In this document: one piece after another, positions 32,480 to 42,850 of the stretch
Numbering within the stretch: position 1 is the stretch's first letter
Layout: each line of letters opens with the position of its first letter
From: Metellina segmentata
Lineage: Eukaryota > Arthropoda > Arachnida > Araneae > Tetragnathidae
Direction of reading: 5' to 3'
Assembly: GCA_947359465.1 (NCBI GenBank)
Contig: OX375883.1
Coordinates: 92,002,911-92,066,910 of the forward strand
Length of the DNA stretch: 64,000 nucleotides
Program-made: the position numbers and the translations under genes
The notes under the pieces: model-generated
Seen by the model: the letters and a program-made list of their open reading frames with translations, nothing else
What the model was told of the DNA's origin: nothing
Databases searched by the model: none

Positions 32480-33360
32480 AAATTATTTATTTAAAGAAAA
32501 TCCTATTTCAGGTATCGTTTTACTGTAAAATTTTCCGCAGATTTCAAATCCCTTGAAATTTGTACTCTATCTTTAACGATCTAGGAGATAGATAAAAGAA
32601 CTACATAATAACCGTTGCAACTTTTTATTTATTTTGTTCGGCTGAAAAGCTTTCAGACGGAAACAGTGAAAAAATGAATTTTGAATTTGTCATATCTTTG
32701 AGCTGTTGCCGTTCAAAAAAAAGAATAGAAAAAAAGGTCATTAAATTAATTTTTAAATGTTCTAGATTGAATTTATAATGAAAATCATATTTTTAGGTAT
32801 CGATGTTATGTGAAATTTTCGGCAGATCTCAAATCCGTTGAAATTTTTACTCGATCTTTAACGATCTAGGAGATAGATAAAAGAACTACAAAACTCCCGT
32901 TAAAACTTTTTTGTTTGTTTTGTTCGGATGAAAGCGTTCAAACGGAAACAGTGAACAAATAAATTTAGAATTTGTCATTTCTTTGATCTGTTGCCATTCA
33001 ATAGAAAACAGTCATAGAAAAAAGGTCATTAAATTAATTTTAAAATGTTCTAGATTGAATTTATAAAAAAAATCATATTTTTAGCTATCGATCGAATGAG
33101 AACTTTTTCGCAGATCTCAAATCCGTTGAAATTTTTACTTTATCTCTAACGATCTAGCAGATAGATTAAAGAACTACATAATCCCGTTAAAACTCTTAGT
33201 TTGTTTTGTTCGGCTAAAAGCGTTCAAACGGACACAGGGAAAAAATAAATTTTGAATCTGTCATATCTTTTAGCTGTTGCCAACCTAAAGAAAACAATAA
33301 TAATTAAAATGTCATTAAATTAATTTTAAAATGTTCCAGATTGATTTTTAAAATTCGGGC
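32480..33360 (-). repeat. Three tandem ~285-bp segments within the Helitron
   Basis: The block ATTTTTAGGTATCGAT, AAATCCGTTGAAATTT, AACGATCTAGGAGATAGAT, ...TGTTCTAGATTGAAT recurs starting near 32500, 32787 and 33072. Other Helitron copies in the window have this block once. Confidence 0.8.
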
Positions 33361-33488
33361 TGCGTATAAAATTTGCTAAAAATTAGGACTACCAATGTGC
33401 CGAATCCCATCACTGTAAGTGCCATAGATTTGTCAGGAACGTGCACATAACAAACAAACAGACAAACGCTTCCTTTTATAATAGTAGA

Positions 33489-34017
33489 CATTGGCGTGAC
33501 AAATGCGCGGTGAGCTTTGCAGTTCGTCAATGTATGTGCCTCTATAATTTTCGCGGCCCATCAAAAACTTACTCTTTCTGTAGATCTGATCAAGTAAACG
33601 CTGACGTGAGTTTACCTATTTGCGAATACATGTTATACGTGATGGATGTTCTGACGGATTAGCCTTTTCAGAATGTCCTTAGAACTCCGATTTTAATAAG
33701 CTTACTTCGAATTCGACGCTCATTCGAGACACGTAGGTGTAATTTAGGAGAGTTCGCGGACGAAATATTGATGCGGTGTAGTTATTTATTCCAAGAAATG
33801 TCAGGTTTTTTAATTTTTCGTGGACGGCAACGGGACACGGATCGATCTTCTAATGCGATAGACAGAACTAGTGGGCGGAGTCGCCGCCGTAAGGTCCCAG
33901 AATAGTCGGTCACGTGATCTCGAGAATCGACTTGGGCCAATTGGCTTCGATGAGTTTATCTCAAAGGATTGGCTTGTATCACGCTTTCATCGCACATCGA
34001 GTTGACTGTCGGTAGAA
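33489..34017. other. Unassigned sequence, moderate GC
   Basis: No repeat or domain recognised; ORFs are below ~75 codons. About 33840-34010 is GC-richer and might be unique DNA. Confidence 0.35.
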
Positions 34018-34076
34018 TCAACGTCGCACTGGAGCATCACAATGGGCTATTGGTGACATTCCGGGATCAAACCCGA
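34018..34076 (-). mobile_element. SINE 3' fragment
   Basis: ATCAACGTCGCACTGGAGC to GGGATCAAACCC; the older subfamily form. Confidence 0.65.
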
Positions 34077-34085
34077 TGGTTGGTA

Positions 34086-34305
34086 ATTTTTAATTAACGT
34101 CGTACTAGAACAACACAATGGGCTATTGACGGCGGTCCGGTATCGATCCCATAGGTTAAAGAGGCCACGACATATTTAGAGCCATTTGAGGCTATGACAG
34201 ATTTAATGTGCACCAGCCACCTTTTACGCTACGGCGTTTGTTGGATTTGAACTCGCAATCCTCCGGTTGCTAATCCGTTACTCTTCCAACAGAGTCATAA
34301 CGGTC
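34086..34305 (-). mobile_element. SINE-B with internal deletion
   Basis: Tail GGTAATTTTTAATTAACG, then CAGATTTAATGTGCACCAGC and, on the minus strand, the head GTAACGGATTAGCAACCGG with B box GAGTTCAAATCC. Confidence 0.75.
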
Positions 34306-35140
34306 CCACGTTCGCGTGGTGTGTAAGTTTGGAGAGTATGATGCCATCTCAGGTGTTGCCTCGTCATCTGGCCATGGTTCAAAATTACATGGTGTTGTCC
34401 TCGGATCTTTCCATTAGGGCAGAGATTCCCAACCGGTGGTACGTGGCAACATTTCAGGTGGTACGCAAGGATGATAAGAGCGACCCAAATATTCTACGAA
34501 GTTTGTTCGATTTTTTTAGTATGTACAACCACGTTATGCTATTTCTTCTGCCATTTTTACTAGTTACTTGTGTAAAAGTGGTTTTTCTGAACTTTTGTAT
34601 ATAAAAAATAAATATAGAAACAGAGTAAGTGTTGAAGAGGACTTAAGAGTGAAGTTAAGCTTCATTGCTCCTGATATTGATATTTTAATAACAGAAATTT
34701 AAAAAAAAAAACAATTTTCACACTCGAAATTGACTTTTGATTATGTTAATCTTTGTTTGCTTAGTTTGTACTAATTATTTAAAATTATTTGTTTTTAGAA
34801 CTGTGAGTAAAAAATAAAACGGTACTTTTCAATAATCGTTTAATTTTTTCCCTTTCTTAAAACATCATTAATACGAAATACAAGTGCATTAACCATAAAA
34901 TATGAAGCTTTCTTAGTATTTTAATTAAAATAAAACAAGCCATTGGACACTTTTCTGACATTAGATATATGTTTCTAAAAAAATATCAGACTGGTGGTAC
35001 GCCAAAAATTTCTAAAAATTTCAAGTGGTACGCAGTTACTAAAAGGTTGGGAACCACTGCCTTAGGGGATTGATCCCAGATCGTCGTCAATAGCCCGTTG
35101 TGTTGCCCTAGTGCGACGTTAATTAATTATTACCACAAAT
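34306..35140 (+). mobile_element. SINE 3' part interrupted by a hAT element
   Basis: SINE at 34306-34419 (GTTTGGAGAGTATGATGCC, GCCTCGTCATCTGG) resumes at 35060 (GGGGATTGATCCCAG, GTGCGACGTTAATTAATTATTACC). The break falls in the same CCTTAGGG word as at 16909. Confidence 0.88.
34420..35059 (+). mobile_element. hAT deletion derivative (640 bp), sister of 16917-17508
   Basis: Ends CAGAGATTCCCAACC and (reversed) CAGTGGTTCCCAACC. TSDs CATTAGGG (34412-34419) and CCTTAGGG (35060-35067) match at 7 of 8. It retains VEEDLRVKLSFIAPDIDIL before a stop, the transposase C-terminal relic. It is longer than its sister by an extra GTACGCAAGGATG-type segment near the left end. Confidence 0.88.
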
Positions 35141-35199
35141 TAAAATATCCGAAGGCAAAACCACATAATTCTGAATCACTGTCAAATGGTAAATGGTAC

Positions 35200-35492
35200 T
35201 TGGTAATTTTTTCAATTAACGTCGTACTAGAGCAACACAACAGGCTGTTGACGAAAGAAAGATCCGAGGACAGCACCTCGTAGTAAATTTGAACCACGGT
35301 CAGATGACGAAGCAACACTTGAGCTGGCACCCCACTCTCCAAACTTTCACACCAACCCAACGTGAGGACTTTTGGCCACGACAGAATTACGGTGCACCAA
35401 CCACCTCTACACCATACGCTTGCAAACATCCATGCCCTGACCCGGATTCGAACCAGGAACCTTCCGATCAAGAAGCTAACACCTAACCACCA
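35200..35492 (-). mobile_element. SINE-A, partly deleted
   Basis: Tail GGTAATTTTTTCAATTAACG, a deletion after GCTGTTGACG, then the body to the head (GGTTCGAATCCGGGTCAGGG on the minus strand). Confidence 0.85.
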
Positions 35493-35550
35493 GACAGCTT
35501 AACTAATACCGAGTCTGCAGTTCTCGTCAAACTATTGTCCTAACAAAACT

Positions 35551-35883
35551 GCCGACCAACCGGTATAGTGGTTTAGGTGCTAGCCTCTAGATCGGAAGGT
35601 TCCTGGTTCGAATCCGGGTCCAGGCATGGATGTTTGTAAACGTATGGTGTAGAAGCGGCTGGTGCACCTTAAATCTGTCGTGGCCGAAAGTCCTCACGTT
35701 GGGTTGGCGTGGAAGTTTGGATAGTGGGGTGCCAGCTCAGGTGTTGCTTCGTCATCTTACCGTGGTTCAAAATTACGAGGTGTTGTCCTCGGATCTTTCC
35801 CTTAAGGGACTGATCCCGGACCGTCGTCAATAGTCCGTTGTGTTGCTCTAGTACGACGTTAACTAAAATTACCATTACCATTA
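35551..35883 (+). mobile_element. SINE-A, full-length reference copy with 12-bp TSD
   Basis: Starts GCCGACCAACCGGTATAGTG; A-box region 35566-35577, B box GGTTCGAATCC at 35605-35615; ends in ATTACC repeats. The direct repeat CCTAACAAAACT at 35539-35550 and 35884-35895 is the TSD. The head resembles class II tRNAs of the Ser/Leu type (GTGGTTAAGG-GTTAGCCT). The element would be transcribed by Pol III from its internal promoter and moved by a LINE not present here. It encodes no protein; ORFs over it are incidental. Confidence 0.95.
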
Positions 35884-36185
35884 CCTAACAAAACTAAGCT
35901 ATTTTGACAACCAGATTGGCTCTTCTTCCACAAAAAATAAAACACCTGGCAAGCAGAAAGATTTAAAAGATCATGCCTAGCAGGAGCTCTTTGAGGTACA
36001 ATCAGAATTAGGATAATGGCGATGGCAGCGGCTCATTAAAAAGGAGGAGCGGAGTAGGGAGTGGTCGCTAGGCGACGTCTGACTCCCGTGATGACGTCAC
36101 GCGATTAAGCCATCAAAGGGGCAGCGGAGGCGTTAACGGCTCAGAAGTCGGGCAGAGACAGATCACCCACTATGCGCGCCTCGCA

Positions 36186-36250
36186 ATTGGTAATTTTTGG
36201 TAATTTTTAGTTAACGTCGTACTAGAGCAACACAACGGGCTATTGACTAC
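36186..36250 (-). mobile_element. SINE-A, severely 5' truncated, with 13-bp TSD
   Basis: Only the last ~45 bp plus tail, flanked by TGCGCGCCTCGCA at 36173-36185 and 36251-36263. A real short insertion, not a remnant of a longer copy. Confidence 0.9.
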
Positions 36251-36278
36251 TGCGCGCCTCGCATTTTATTAACAAAGG

Positions 36279-36421
36279 GTAGGTAGGTATTAACGTCATG
36301 ATGCAGCAACACAACGGACTATATTCGACGGTCCGGAATCAATCTCAACGGGAATGATCCGAGGACAACACCATGTAAATTTGAATCAACGACGACGACC
36401 AACCCGTGCTGGCACCCCAGT
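36279..36421 (-). mobile_element. SINE 3' fragment, old
   Basis: GTAGGTATTAACGTCATGATG, GACGGTCCGGAATCAATC and GAGGACAACACCATG; then diverged. Confidence 0.65.
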
Positions 36422-36604
36422 CTTATGAGTCGGTATAACTTTCCTTGGGTGTGTATGTCCATTATATGACTGATATACTGTGGGGCCAGATCAGGTGATG
36501 ACCTCGTCACCTGATCGCGATACAAATCACTAGCTATTGCCCTCGGAATTGATCACGGAGCCTCGTTAAAAGTCCGTGGTGCTCCTTCAGTGTGTACCAT
36601 GCAT
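36422..36604 (+). mobile_element. Probable decayed SINE sequence
   Basis: Words such as GACCTCGTCACCTGATCG and GGAATTGATCACGGAGCCTC follow the order of the SINE 3' half in plus orientation, with heavy divergence. Confidence 0.4.
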
Positions 36605-36616
36605 CCAACCTAGTTG

Positions 36617-36936
36617 TAATTGGTAATTTGGTAATTTTAGTTAACGTTGCACTAGAGCAACACAACGGGCTATTGACGACGGTCCAGGATCAATCCCTCA
36701 AGGGAAAGTTCCGAGGACAACACCTCGTAATTTTGAACCACGGTCAAATGACGCTGCAACACCTGAGCTGGCACCCCACTCTCCAAACTTCCACGCCAAC
36801 CCAACGTGAGGACTTTCGGCCACGACAGATTTAAGGTACACCATACGCTTACAAACAGCCATGCCCGGACCCTGATTCGAACCAGGAACCTTCCGATCTA
36901 AAGGTTAACACCTTAACCACTATACCGGTTGGTCGG
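36617..36936 (-). mobile_element. SINE-A, near full length, 12-bp TSD
   Basis: Flanked by CCAACCTAGTTG at 36605-36616 and 36937-36948. Ends in GGTCGGC on the right; internal deletion after CAGATTTAAGGTACACC. Confidence 0.93.
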
Positions 36937-36966
36937 CCAACCTAGTTGGATTTATTGGCGTGGTGT

Positions 36967-37285
36967 TGGATTGGTGATTTGTAATTAACGTTGTACTAGA
37001 GCAACACAACGGGCTATTGACGACAGTCCGGGATCAATCCCTTAAGGGAACGATCCGAGGACAACACCTCGTAATTTTGAACCACGGCCAGATGACGATG
37101 CAACACTTGAGCTGGCACCCCACTCTCCAAACTTCCACACCAACCCAACGTGAGGACTTTCGGCCATGACAGATTTAAGGCCTCTACACCATACGCCTAC
37201 AAACATAGATGCCCTGACCCTGATTCGAACCAGGAACCTTCCGATCAATAGGCTAACACCTCAACCACTAGACCGGTTGGTCGGC
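36967..37285 (-). mobile_element. SINE-A, near full length, 11-bp TSD
   Basis: Flanked by TGGCGTGGTGT at 36956-36966 and 37286-37296. Inserted 18 bp to the right of the previous copy in the same orientation. Confidence 0.9.
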
Positions 37286-37394
37286 TGGCGTGGTGTGGAA
37301 CTTTAGAGAAGTGTTATGTAAATTCAACTTCCTACCTAGACACCATCAACTAATTGTTACTTACATTATTGGTTTATTGATTACAAGAGCTTGT

Positions 37395-37612
37395 ACACGT
37401 TAAATCTTTCGTGGCCTCAAATGTACTCACCGTGGCGTTTTGGCGTTGCTTGAATGTTTGGATAGCGAGGTGCCAGCTCAGGTGTTTTCGCCGTTTGAAC
37501 TGGTTCAAAATTACGAGGCGTTGTCCTCGAATTCCCTTCTGAATCGATTCCGGAGAGTCGCCAATAGCCTGTTGGGTTGCCCCAGTGCAAAGTTAATTAC
37601 CTATCTACCTAA
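37395..37612 (+). mobile_element. SINE-B-like body and tail, old
   Basis: GTACACGTTAAATCTTTCGT, GCCTCAAATGTACTCACC, GGTTCAAAATTACGAGGCG and a tail TTAATTACCTATCTACC. Confidence 0.65.
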
Positions 37613-38065
37613 TAGAGCTGCTAATGATTTGTTCATCGAAGCACCGCCAAGAGGATTAAAGACAGGAGCAAAGACGTTGAGAGTAATAAATATATCTTAA
37701 GCGTCAAATGAAGACTGACCGTCTCTTTGTTGATTTATCCTGAACGACCATTTATCAGGAGCTATTACGATGTCCGGCCATTTGACTGTCTATATACATA
37801 GTCAATATAAATATGCAAAAAAGAAAACATTGGTAACATTATTTATCAGAAGTTTACATGGTATTTATTGGTATATGTTAATCTAACTATTTAAGTACTT
37901 GTATTTTCCCTTAATATATTCATTTTGTTTTGACAGACAGTGACAAGTCAGGCTCATTAGCCGAAGGTCACAAGAAGGTCAGCTTGGACCTTGGCTCAAT
38001 CGGTTTTACTTCACTGGATCGAACTAGTAAAGTGTCAAATTTTTTTTTTTTGGGGGGGGGAACAT
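37613..38065. other. AT-rich stretch ending in T and G runs
   Basis: No gene seen. A T(12)G(10) run at 38040-38061 directly precedes the gypsy fragment and may mark a rearrangement joint. Confidence 0.4.
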
Positions 38066-38635
38066 TTCTAAAGAGTAGGATTTTGAGATCATAAATAGTA
38101 GCCCTGGATATCCCAAGTCTAACGGACAAGCTGAGAGTGGTGTCAAAATTGCTAAAAGTATCATAAAAAAAGTGTAATGACTTGAATAAGGATATTTATA
38201 CTGCTCTTATGGAATATAGAAATACCCCTATAAAAGATGCTTGAGTTTTCCCCTTCCCAAGCTTTAATGAGTAGAAGAGTTCGAACTAAAATTCCAATTA
38301 ACAGAGATTTGTTAAAACCAGCAGTTCAGTTAAATGTTAAAGGTAAAATTGTAAACAAACAAAACCAGAGTAAACATTATTATGATAAAAATGCTAAACC
38401 TTTAGGTGAGTTGCATAAGAATCAAAACGTATTGATTCGTAATGGTAAGAAATGGGAAAGAGGTGTAATACTTAAAAAAGATGGAAAACCTAGAAGTTAT
38501 TGGGTTAAGTGTCAAAACAATAGAATACTAAGAAGGAATAGGGTTCATCTAAAACCATCAAACAATAAACCGTCTTTTGATTTTAATTTTGATGTTGATA
38601 ATAGTGTAAATGAAAAAATCAAATGTACAAAGTAA
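38066..38635 (+). pseudogene. Ty3/gypsy integrase C-terminal part, 5' truncated
   Basis: Reads (in three frames) SSPGYPKSNGQAESGVKIAK, where the Glu of NGQAE is the last residue of the integrase D,D-35-E triad, then TALMEYRNTPIKD, LEFSPSQALMSRRVRTKIP, and an open 132-codon C-terminus with HYYDKNAKPLGEL and PRSYWVKCQNNRILRRNRVH, matching gypsy-type integrase tails. A stop near 38078 and frameshifts near 38175 and 38240 break it. Gag, protease and RT are absent. Confidence 0.88.
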
Positions 38636-38654
38636 TGCAAGTGGCTAGTTCCAT

Positions 38655-39062
38655 GCGTGACTCACACTACAAGTGAGCTAAACTTGAATCTTAAAGCTAC
38701 CATAAAAAAATTATTATTACAATAAAATGAGATTTGCAACTTGTTTTACTTTAGTAAAGGTTTAATTTATACATATTAGCTACTAAATTTAATTTATCTT
38801 CCTGGGTATTCTCTGTACATGGGGAAAACTGAGCAGTGACCCACACTACATGAAAGGGAAGTGATACTTTGATTAGTTACAAAAACTCTTGTTTCTTCAT
38901 ATGTTGATTATTAAAAAATTATTTTGTTTTAAAATTATTGCTACTTCCAATAATTGTACTTTAATAGCAGATATTTAATAGATTAATTAAATATATAATT
39001 AATTTATAACATGACATTTTGTTTGTGACTCACACTACATGGCAAATGTGACCCACACTACA
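38655..39062. repeat. Four scattered copies of TGACYCACACTACA
   Basis: TGACTCACACTACA at ~38659 and ~39027 and TGACCCACACTACA at ~38837 and ~39050, between the integrase stop and the LTR. Spacing is irregular, so it is not a simple tandem repeat. Confidence 0.75.
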
Positions 39063-39126
39063 ATTCACAAAAACATTTTTATTGATAGTTGAAACACTAA
39101 GTAAACATACATTAGAAACATTTTTC

Positions 39127-39411
39127 TTAATCCTTGCATAATAAAATATAGAAAACATATTCTTCCATGTTTAAGTCATTGAACTTAACATTTAAAAATA
39201 TATAGTGCATTCGTTTATCAAATGTTGGTTCAGGGAGTCTATTCACTGAATGATCACTAAAATCAATTTCAGATATGTCCTCTGTTTTAGGCCAAGAAAA
39301 TTTCAAAGTGTCTTTATCAAAGTGCAAAAATTTAATTGTGAGTGTGATTGATATGAACGCACTTTCTTCCATGTGGATATAAACTCTACTTTTGATTCCG
39401 GGTATTGCCAA
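39127..39411 (-). CDS. Hypothetical ORF, possible terminal exon or antisense frame
   Basis: 95 codons on the strand opposite to the gypsy remnant, ending TAA at ~39127. The frame has no ATG at its start: it opens just after TTTTAG (~39414 on the minus strand), which would fit a 3' splice site. Composition looks protein-like (KFLHFDKDTLKFSWPKTED, FDKRMHYIFLNVKFND) but I recognise no family. Could equally be a chance antisense ORF in the element's 3' region. Confidence 0.3.
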   Translation of the reverse strand: MAIPGIKSRVYIHMEESAFISITLTIKFLHFDKDTLKFSWPKTEDISEIDFSDHSVNRLPEPTFDKRMHYIFLNVKFNDLNMEEYVFYILLCKD

Positions 39412-39774
39412 ATTCTAAAACATTAAACTTTGTGTCCACTTTTGAATACAGAAGTTAGTACCCATTTGGTACCCATTTTATACTCATTAAGTACATAATT
39501 TTTTAGAAAAAATGAATGAAAATCTAATTTCAAAATTCTGTGTTAGGTGTACTTTGGCATGGAATTAGCCAAGTACAAAATCTGTGTCTGATAAAACTAA
39601 TAACCTGTATGTAACAAGATCTGCAAGAACTGTGAAACCAACTCAAAGATATGGATATTAGAATTGAGTCATTGTAAATGTTTGTGTTTCATGATCTTTT
39701 AAAGTTTAAAATATTAATATTGTTTAATTTTATTTGTTTTATGTTTAAGTAAGATCCCTTGTGATAAACATTCT

Positions 39775-40055
39775 TAAGAAGGGAGGTGTTGTGTAACTGT
39801 ATCTATAACTGTGGTTGCATTTCGTAATAGCCTGTGGAAAGGTCCTGTGGAAAACCCAGATCTTCTAATGCTTGGTGTTTCTTGTTGATAGGGAAAATAC
39901 AATTGGGATTCTTTTTTATAGTAATAAGTCTTCTGACACAGGGGCTAGTTTCATAAACTAGTGTGTAATTATTTGTTATTTATGAAGTGATTATACACCG
40001 GAATTAATGGAAGTGCCTAATGGAATCGAGAAATTATGCGGACGGGTCATTTTTA
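39775..40055 (+). mobile_element. Polypurine tract and start of gypsy 3' LTR
   Basis: AAGAAGGGAGGTG (39776-39788) followed by TGTTGTGTAACTG is the usual PPT/LTR junction, in the right place downstream of the integrase remnant. The LTR's 3' end and a partner 5' LTR are not in the window. Confidence 0.6.
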
Positions 40056-40059
40056 AGTA

Positions 40060-40365
40060 CCGACCAACCAGTGTGATAGTTAAGTTGTTAGCCTCTAGAT
40101 CCGAAGGTTCTTGGTTCGAATCAGAGTCAGTGCAGGGATGTTTGTAAGCATTTGGTGTAGGGCGGCAGGTGCACCTTAAATCTGTCGTGGCCGAAAGTCC
40201 TCACGTTGGGTTGGTGTGGAAGTTTGGAGAGTGGGGTTCCAGCTCGGGTGTTGCCTCGTCATCTGATCGTGGTTCAAAATTACGTTGTGTTGTCCTCGGA
40301 TCTTTCCCTTAGTGAATGATCTCAAATCGTCGACAATAGCCCATTCTTATTCTCTAGTTCGTAGC
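40060..40365 (+). mobile_element. SINE-A, tail lost
   Basis: Starts CCGACCAACCAGTGTGATAG, B box GGTTCGAATC, body blocks in order, stops near TCTCTAGTTCG just before the TA-flanked element at 40368. Confidence 0.85.
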
Positions 40366-40367
40366 TA

Positions 40368-41176
40368 CAGTCTACATTTATAGCGGAGGCAACGGCCTTG
40401 GTGATTTTTTTTTGGCGCATTTCTAAAGTCGCCAAGGAAAGAATTATTTCAAAAATCTTTTTCATTCAAGAATATTTTTCTTTGTGCAATAGAAAAAGAA
40501 AGTTTTAGAAACACATTTGATATCGTTTTGAAAAGTATATTTTTTAAAAACTTTCCCGAAAAGTAATAAGTTTAAACACATTTGTGCACCAGTAGAAAAA
40601 CTAAGATGCGAATGATGGGTAAGAATACCCCGAAACTTATCAATTACACTAAATACGAGTTGAAAACTTGACTAAACGCAAGATGAAAAGGAAAAACAGC
40701 AAGAAAAAATGCAATCTCATACGTCAAAACTGTTGCGGAAAAAAAAATTATAAAAAAAAAAGTTCCACAAATGGAGAAAAATCAATGTATGTCAGAACTC
40801 TACCGTGAAAAAAATTGTAATAAAATAAAATTCCACAATTGGAGAAAAACCATTAAATGAACCAATAAAATCGAAGTAAAATATTTTTTAAAGGACCAAT
40901 GCAATCAAATGATATTTCAAATTAAAAAAGCCAATGGAATCTAAGAAAAAATTTCAAACGAACTAATGAAATCAAACGACTTGTACGAATTTTGAAAGAA
41001 CTTTCTAGAAAAATCAAAATGAAAATTTTAAGTTTCCACTTACCGGAGGAGGGTTGCCATGAAAACTACAATAACCGTTTATACATATGGGTTGCCTTAA
41101 CTTACCGTAACTCGCTGCTAGAAGTGCGCCAAAAAAAAATCGCCAAGGCCGTTGCCACCGCTATAAACGTAGACTA
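40368..41176. mobile_element. 809-bp TA-flanked MITE with ~55-bp inverted repeats
   Basis: Left AGTCTACATTTATAGCGG and right (reversed) AGTCTACGTTTATAGCGG begin an inverted repeat continuing to TTTTTTTGGCGCA. TA at 40366-40367 and 41177-41178 fits a Tc1/mariner-type target. Inside, a ~60-bp segment is roughly duplicated (40720-40855) and CCAATGAAATC-type words recur. No transposase. Confidence 0.8.
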
Positions 41177-41179
41177 TAG

Positions 41180-41459
41180 CTGTACCCAATTACCTGCATC
41201 CGCTACTATTCCAACTGGACTGCAACGGTCCATAGACACACACACGGAAAGTTTTACAGTAACCGAATAGGGAAATGCAACCAGTGAGAAATTGTACTTG
41301 CACTCTCAGGTTGCTAGCACTGTGGGCATACCCACAATGCCACGAGGTTCATAGAAGAAAAGAGAAGATACAAAGAAACACAACTCTCTTCTAACACGTC
41401 AGGAGAGTACAAAGCACCGTGGGGCGCCTGTCTCTTACTTTGATCTCAAATCCCATTTA
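41180..41459. other. Unassigned, possible tRNA-like relic
   Basis: AGGTTGCTAGCACTGTGGGCATACCCAC near 41310-41340 resembles, in reverse, the tRNA-like stretch at 56570-56640. Too decayed to call. Confidence 0.3.
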
Positions 41460-41730
41460 AAAGAACTAGGAAAATGACTGCTGTGGGACCCGTTGCATGG
41501 CCTCCGCGTTCGCCGGATCTCAATCCATGACTTTTTCCTATGGTGTCACCTTAAATCACTCGTTTATGCGACACCTGTGGACACACCGGAAGATCTGATA
41601 GCGCGGATAGTCGTCGCTGCGGGAGACATCAAAAGCATACCTGGCATCTACGAGCGCGTCCGGGAATCGTTCTAACGTCGTTGTAGACTGCGCAATGACG
41701 TCAACGGGCGCCACTTCCAACAACTCTTGT
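41460..41730 (+). pseudogene. Mariner-type transposase C-terminal fragment
   Basis: Reads VAWPPRSPDLNP, where the Asp of SPD is the third catalytic acid in this group, then after a frameshift FFLWCHLKSLVYATPVDTPE and DLIARIVVAAGDIKSIPGIY, then RRCRLRNDVNGRHFQQLL. A stop lies next to LNP. The downstream word TTTTGGAACAACCTGTA (~41915) could be its terminal repeat. Confidence 0.82.
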
Positions 41731-42048
41731 AATAATTAATCAAATAAATATTTTTGTAAATAGTACTGTACTTTTGTAGTTCCAGCGTGACCTCGAAACA
41801 TGCATGCGTTTTTCGCAATTTTCACTCTCTCAACGTGGTTTGCGACTCTATGTTCTATGGTAAGTTTCCATCCTCTTGATGCCTTCTATCACCCCTCTTC
41901 ATTTGTCGGATGAATTTTGGAACAACCTGTACATAGATTTTGAAAACGTTGAAAGTTTTCGTCTTAAATGACAAAAGGCCGAGGTTTTCTTTACAAGTTG
42001 TAGCTATTCATATATGTGTGTGCAACTTTTTTTTTCTCAAACATAACC

Positions 42049-42850
42049 TATCTATATGTATATAGCAGAGTTGGCGTCTGTCTGTTCTCTACACAAATCT
42101 ACACCGTTTGACCAATCCACACCTAATTTGGTACTTATACTTCGGAACCCTGAGAGTACGTAGGATACATATATTTATATTTGATTGATGAAAAAAAATA
42201 CTTAACTATTTAACTAATCAATACACATTTCGTAATGGAACACCGGAAAGCCCAAACAAAAACTCATTAATCATAAAAACGTAATTTTGCTACTCTATCT
42301 GGCCAGATGTAATGTTTATTTTTTAAATTTGATTTTGAATTCTGTGTTTGCGTATTTAGGTTTATAGATGCGGTCATATTTGAACATTTCTAAGTATCAT
42401 AAATACATGTTCCTTTTGTAAATAAACCGTTATTGTCTTTATCAATATTTTCAAAAGTTTTATCGAATTGTTCTAGTTGAGAATATATTGAGAAAGTCCA
42501 AATTCGATACATTTGCACAGATTTTTTTTCTTTCAGAATCCTGCATTTTTTTAAGGATTTGAATTTTAATTCTTTTTGTATTTATGTGTTCCAGCATAAG
42601 ACCTATTGCAGATATATTATTTGGGAGTTAGATTCTAATTATTGATTTATTGCCTGCAAAATATCAGACATCGGTGACGGTATATGAATATTTCAACAAG
42701 GCATTGCAATACGGTACGATTTTCTATTCAGCCGGATTGACACTAATCCGGCAGGATGGGTACTTTGTTAATAAGTCAATCTAACCAGTATGTATTTTTC
42801 CAAAATCGGCTGAGTGAAATTACGTAAAAAGGATATTCCAAACTGACGAA
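42049..42850 (+). repeat. Repeat R6, copy 1 (Helitron-like start)
   Basis: Begins TCTATATGTATATAGCAGAG and GGCGTCTGTCTG, similar in style to the start at 54434, and shares AATAAACCGTTATTGTCTTTATC and TTTGTATTTATGTGTTCCAG-type blocks with 45530-46040. No coding sequence. Confidence 0.5.

Larger units (their letters stand above)
31530..33488 (-). mobile_element. Helitron-like element, long and internally duplicated
   Basis: The right edge is the reversed 5' terminus (CCTTTTATAATAGTAGA). The left part has the CCCATGACAG...CTCACTCCCGGGGATTG segment related to the 3' end at 7994. It carries GTGATGTCACAATCTC and GTGACGTCACAATCGC. It is interrupted by SINE-A at 32045-32292. The left boundary is uncertain. 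Confidence 0.6.

Noticed and set aside
35551..35625. Functional tRNA gene in SINE heads
   Set aside because: A and B boxes are good but no cloverleaf with a proper acceptor stem and anticodon arm forms, and it is part of a dispersed element.
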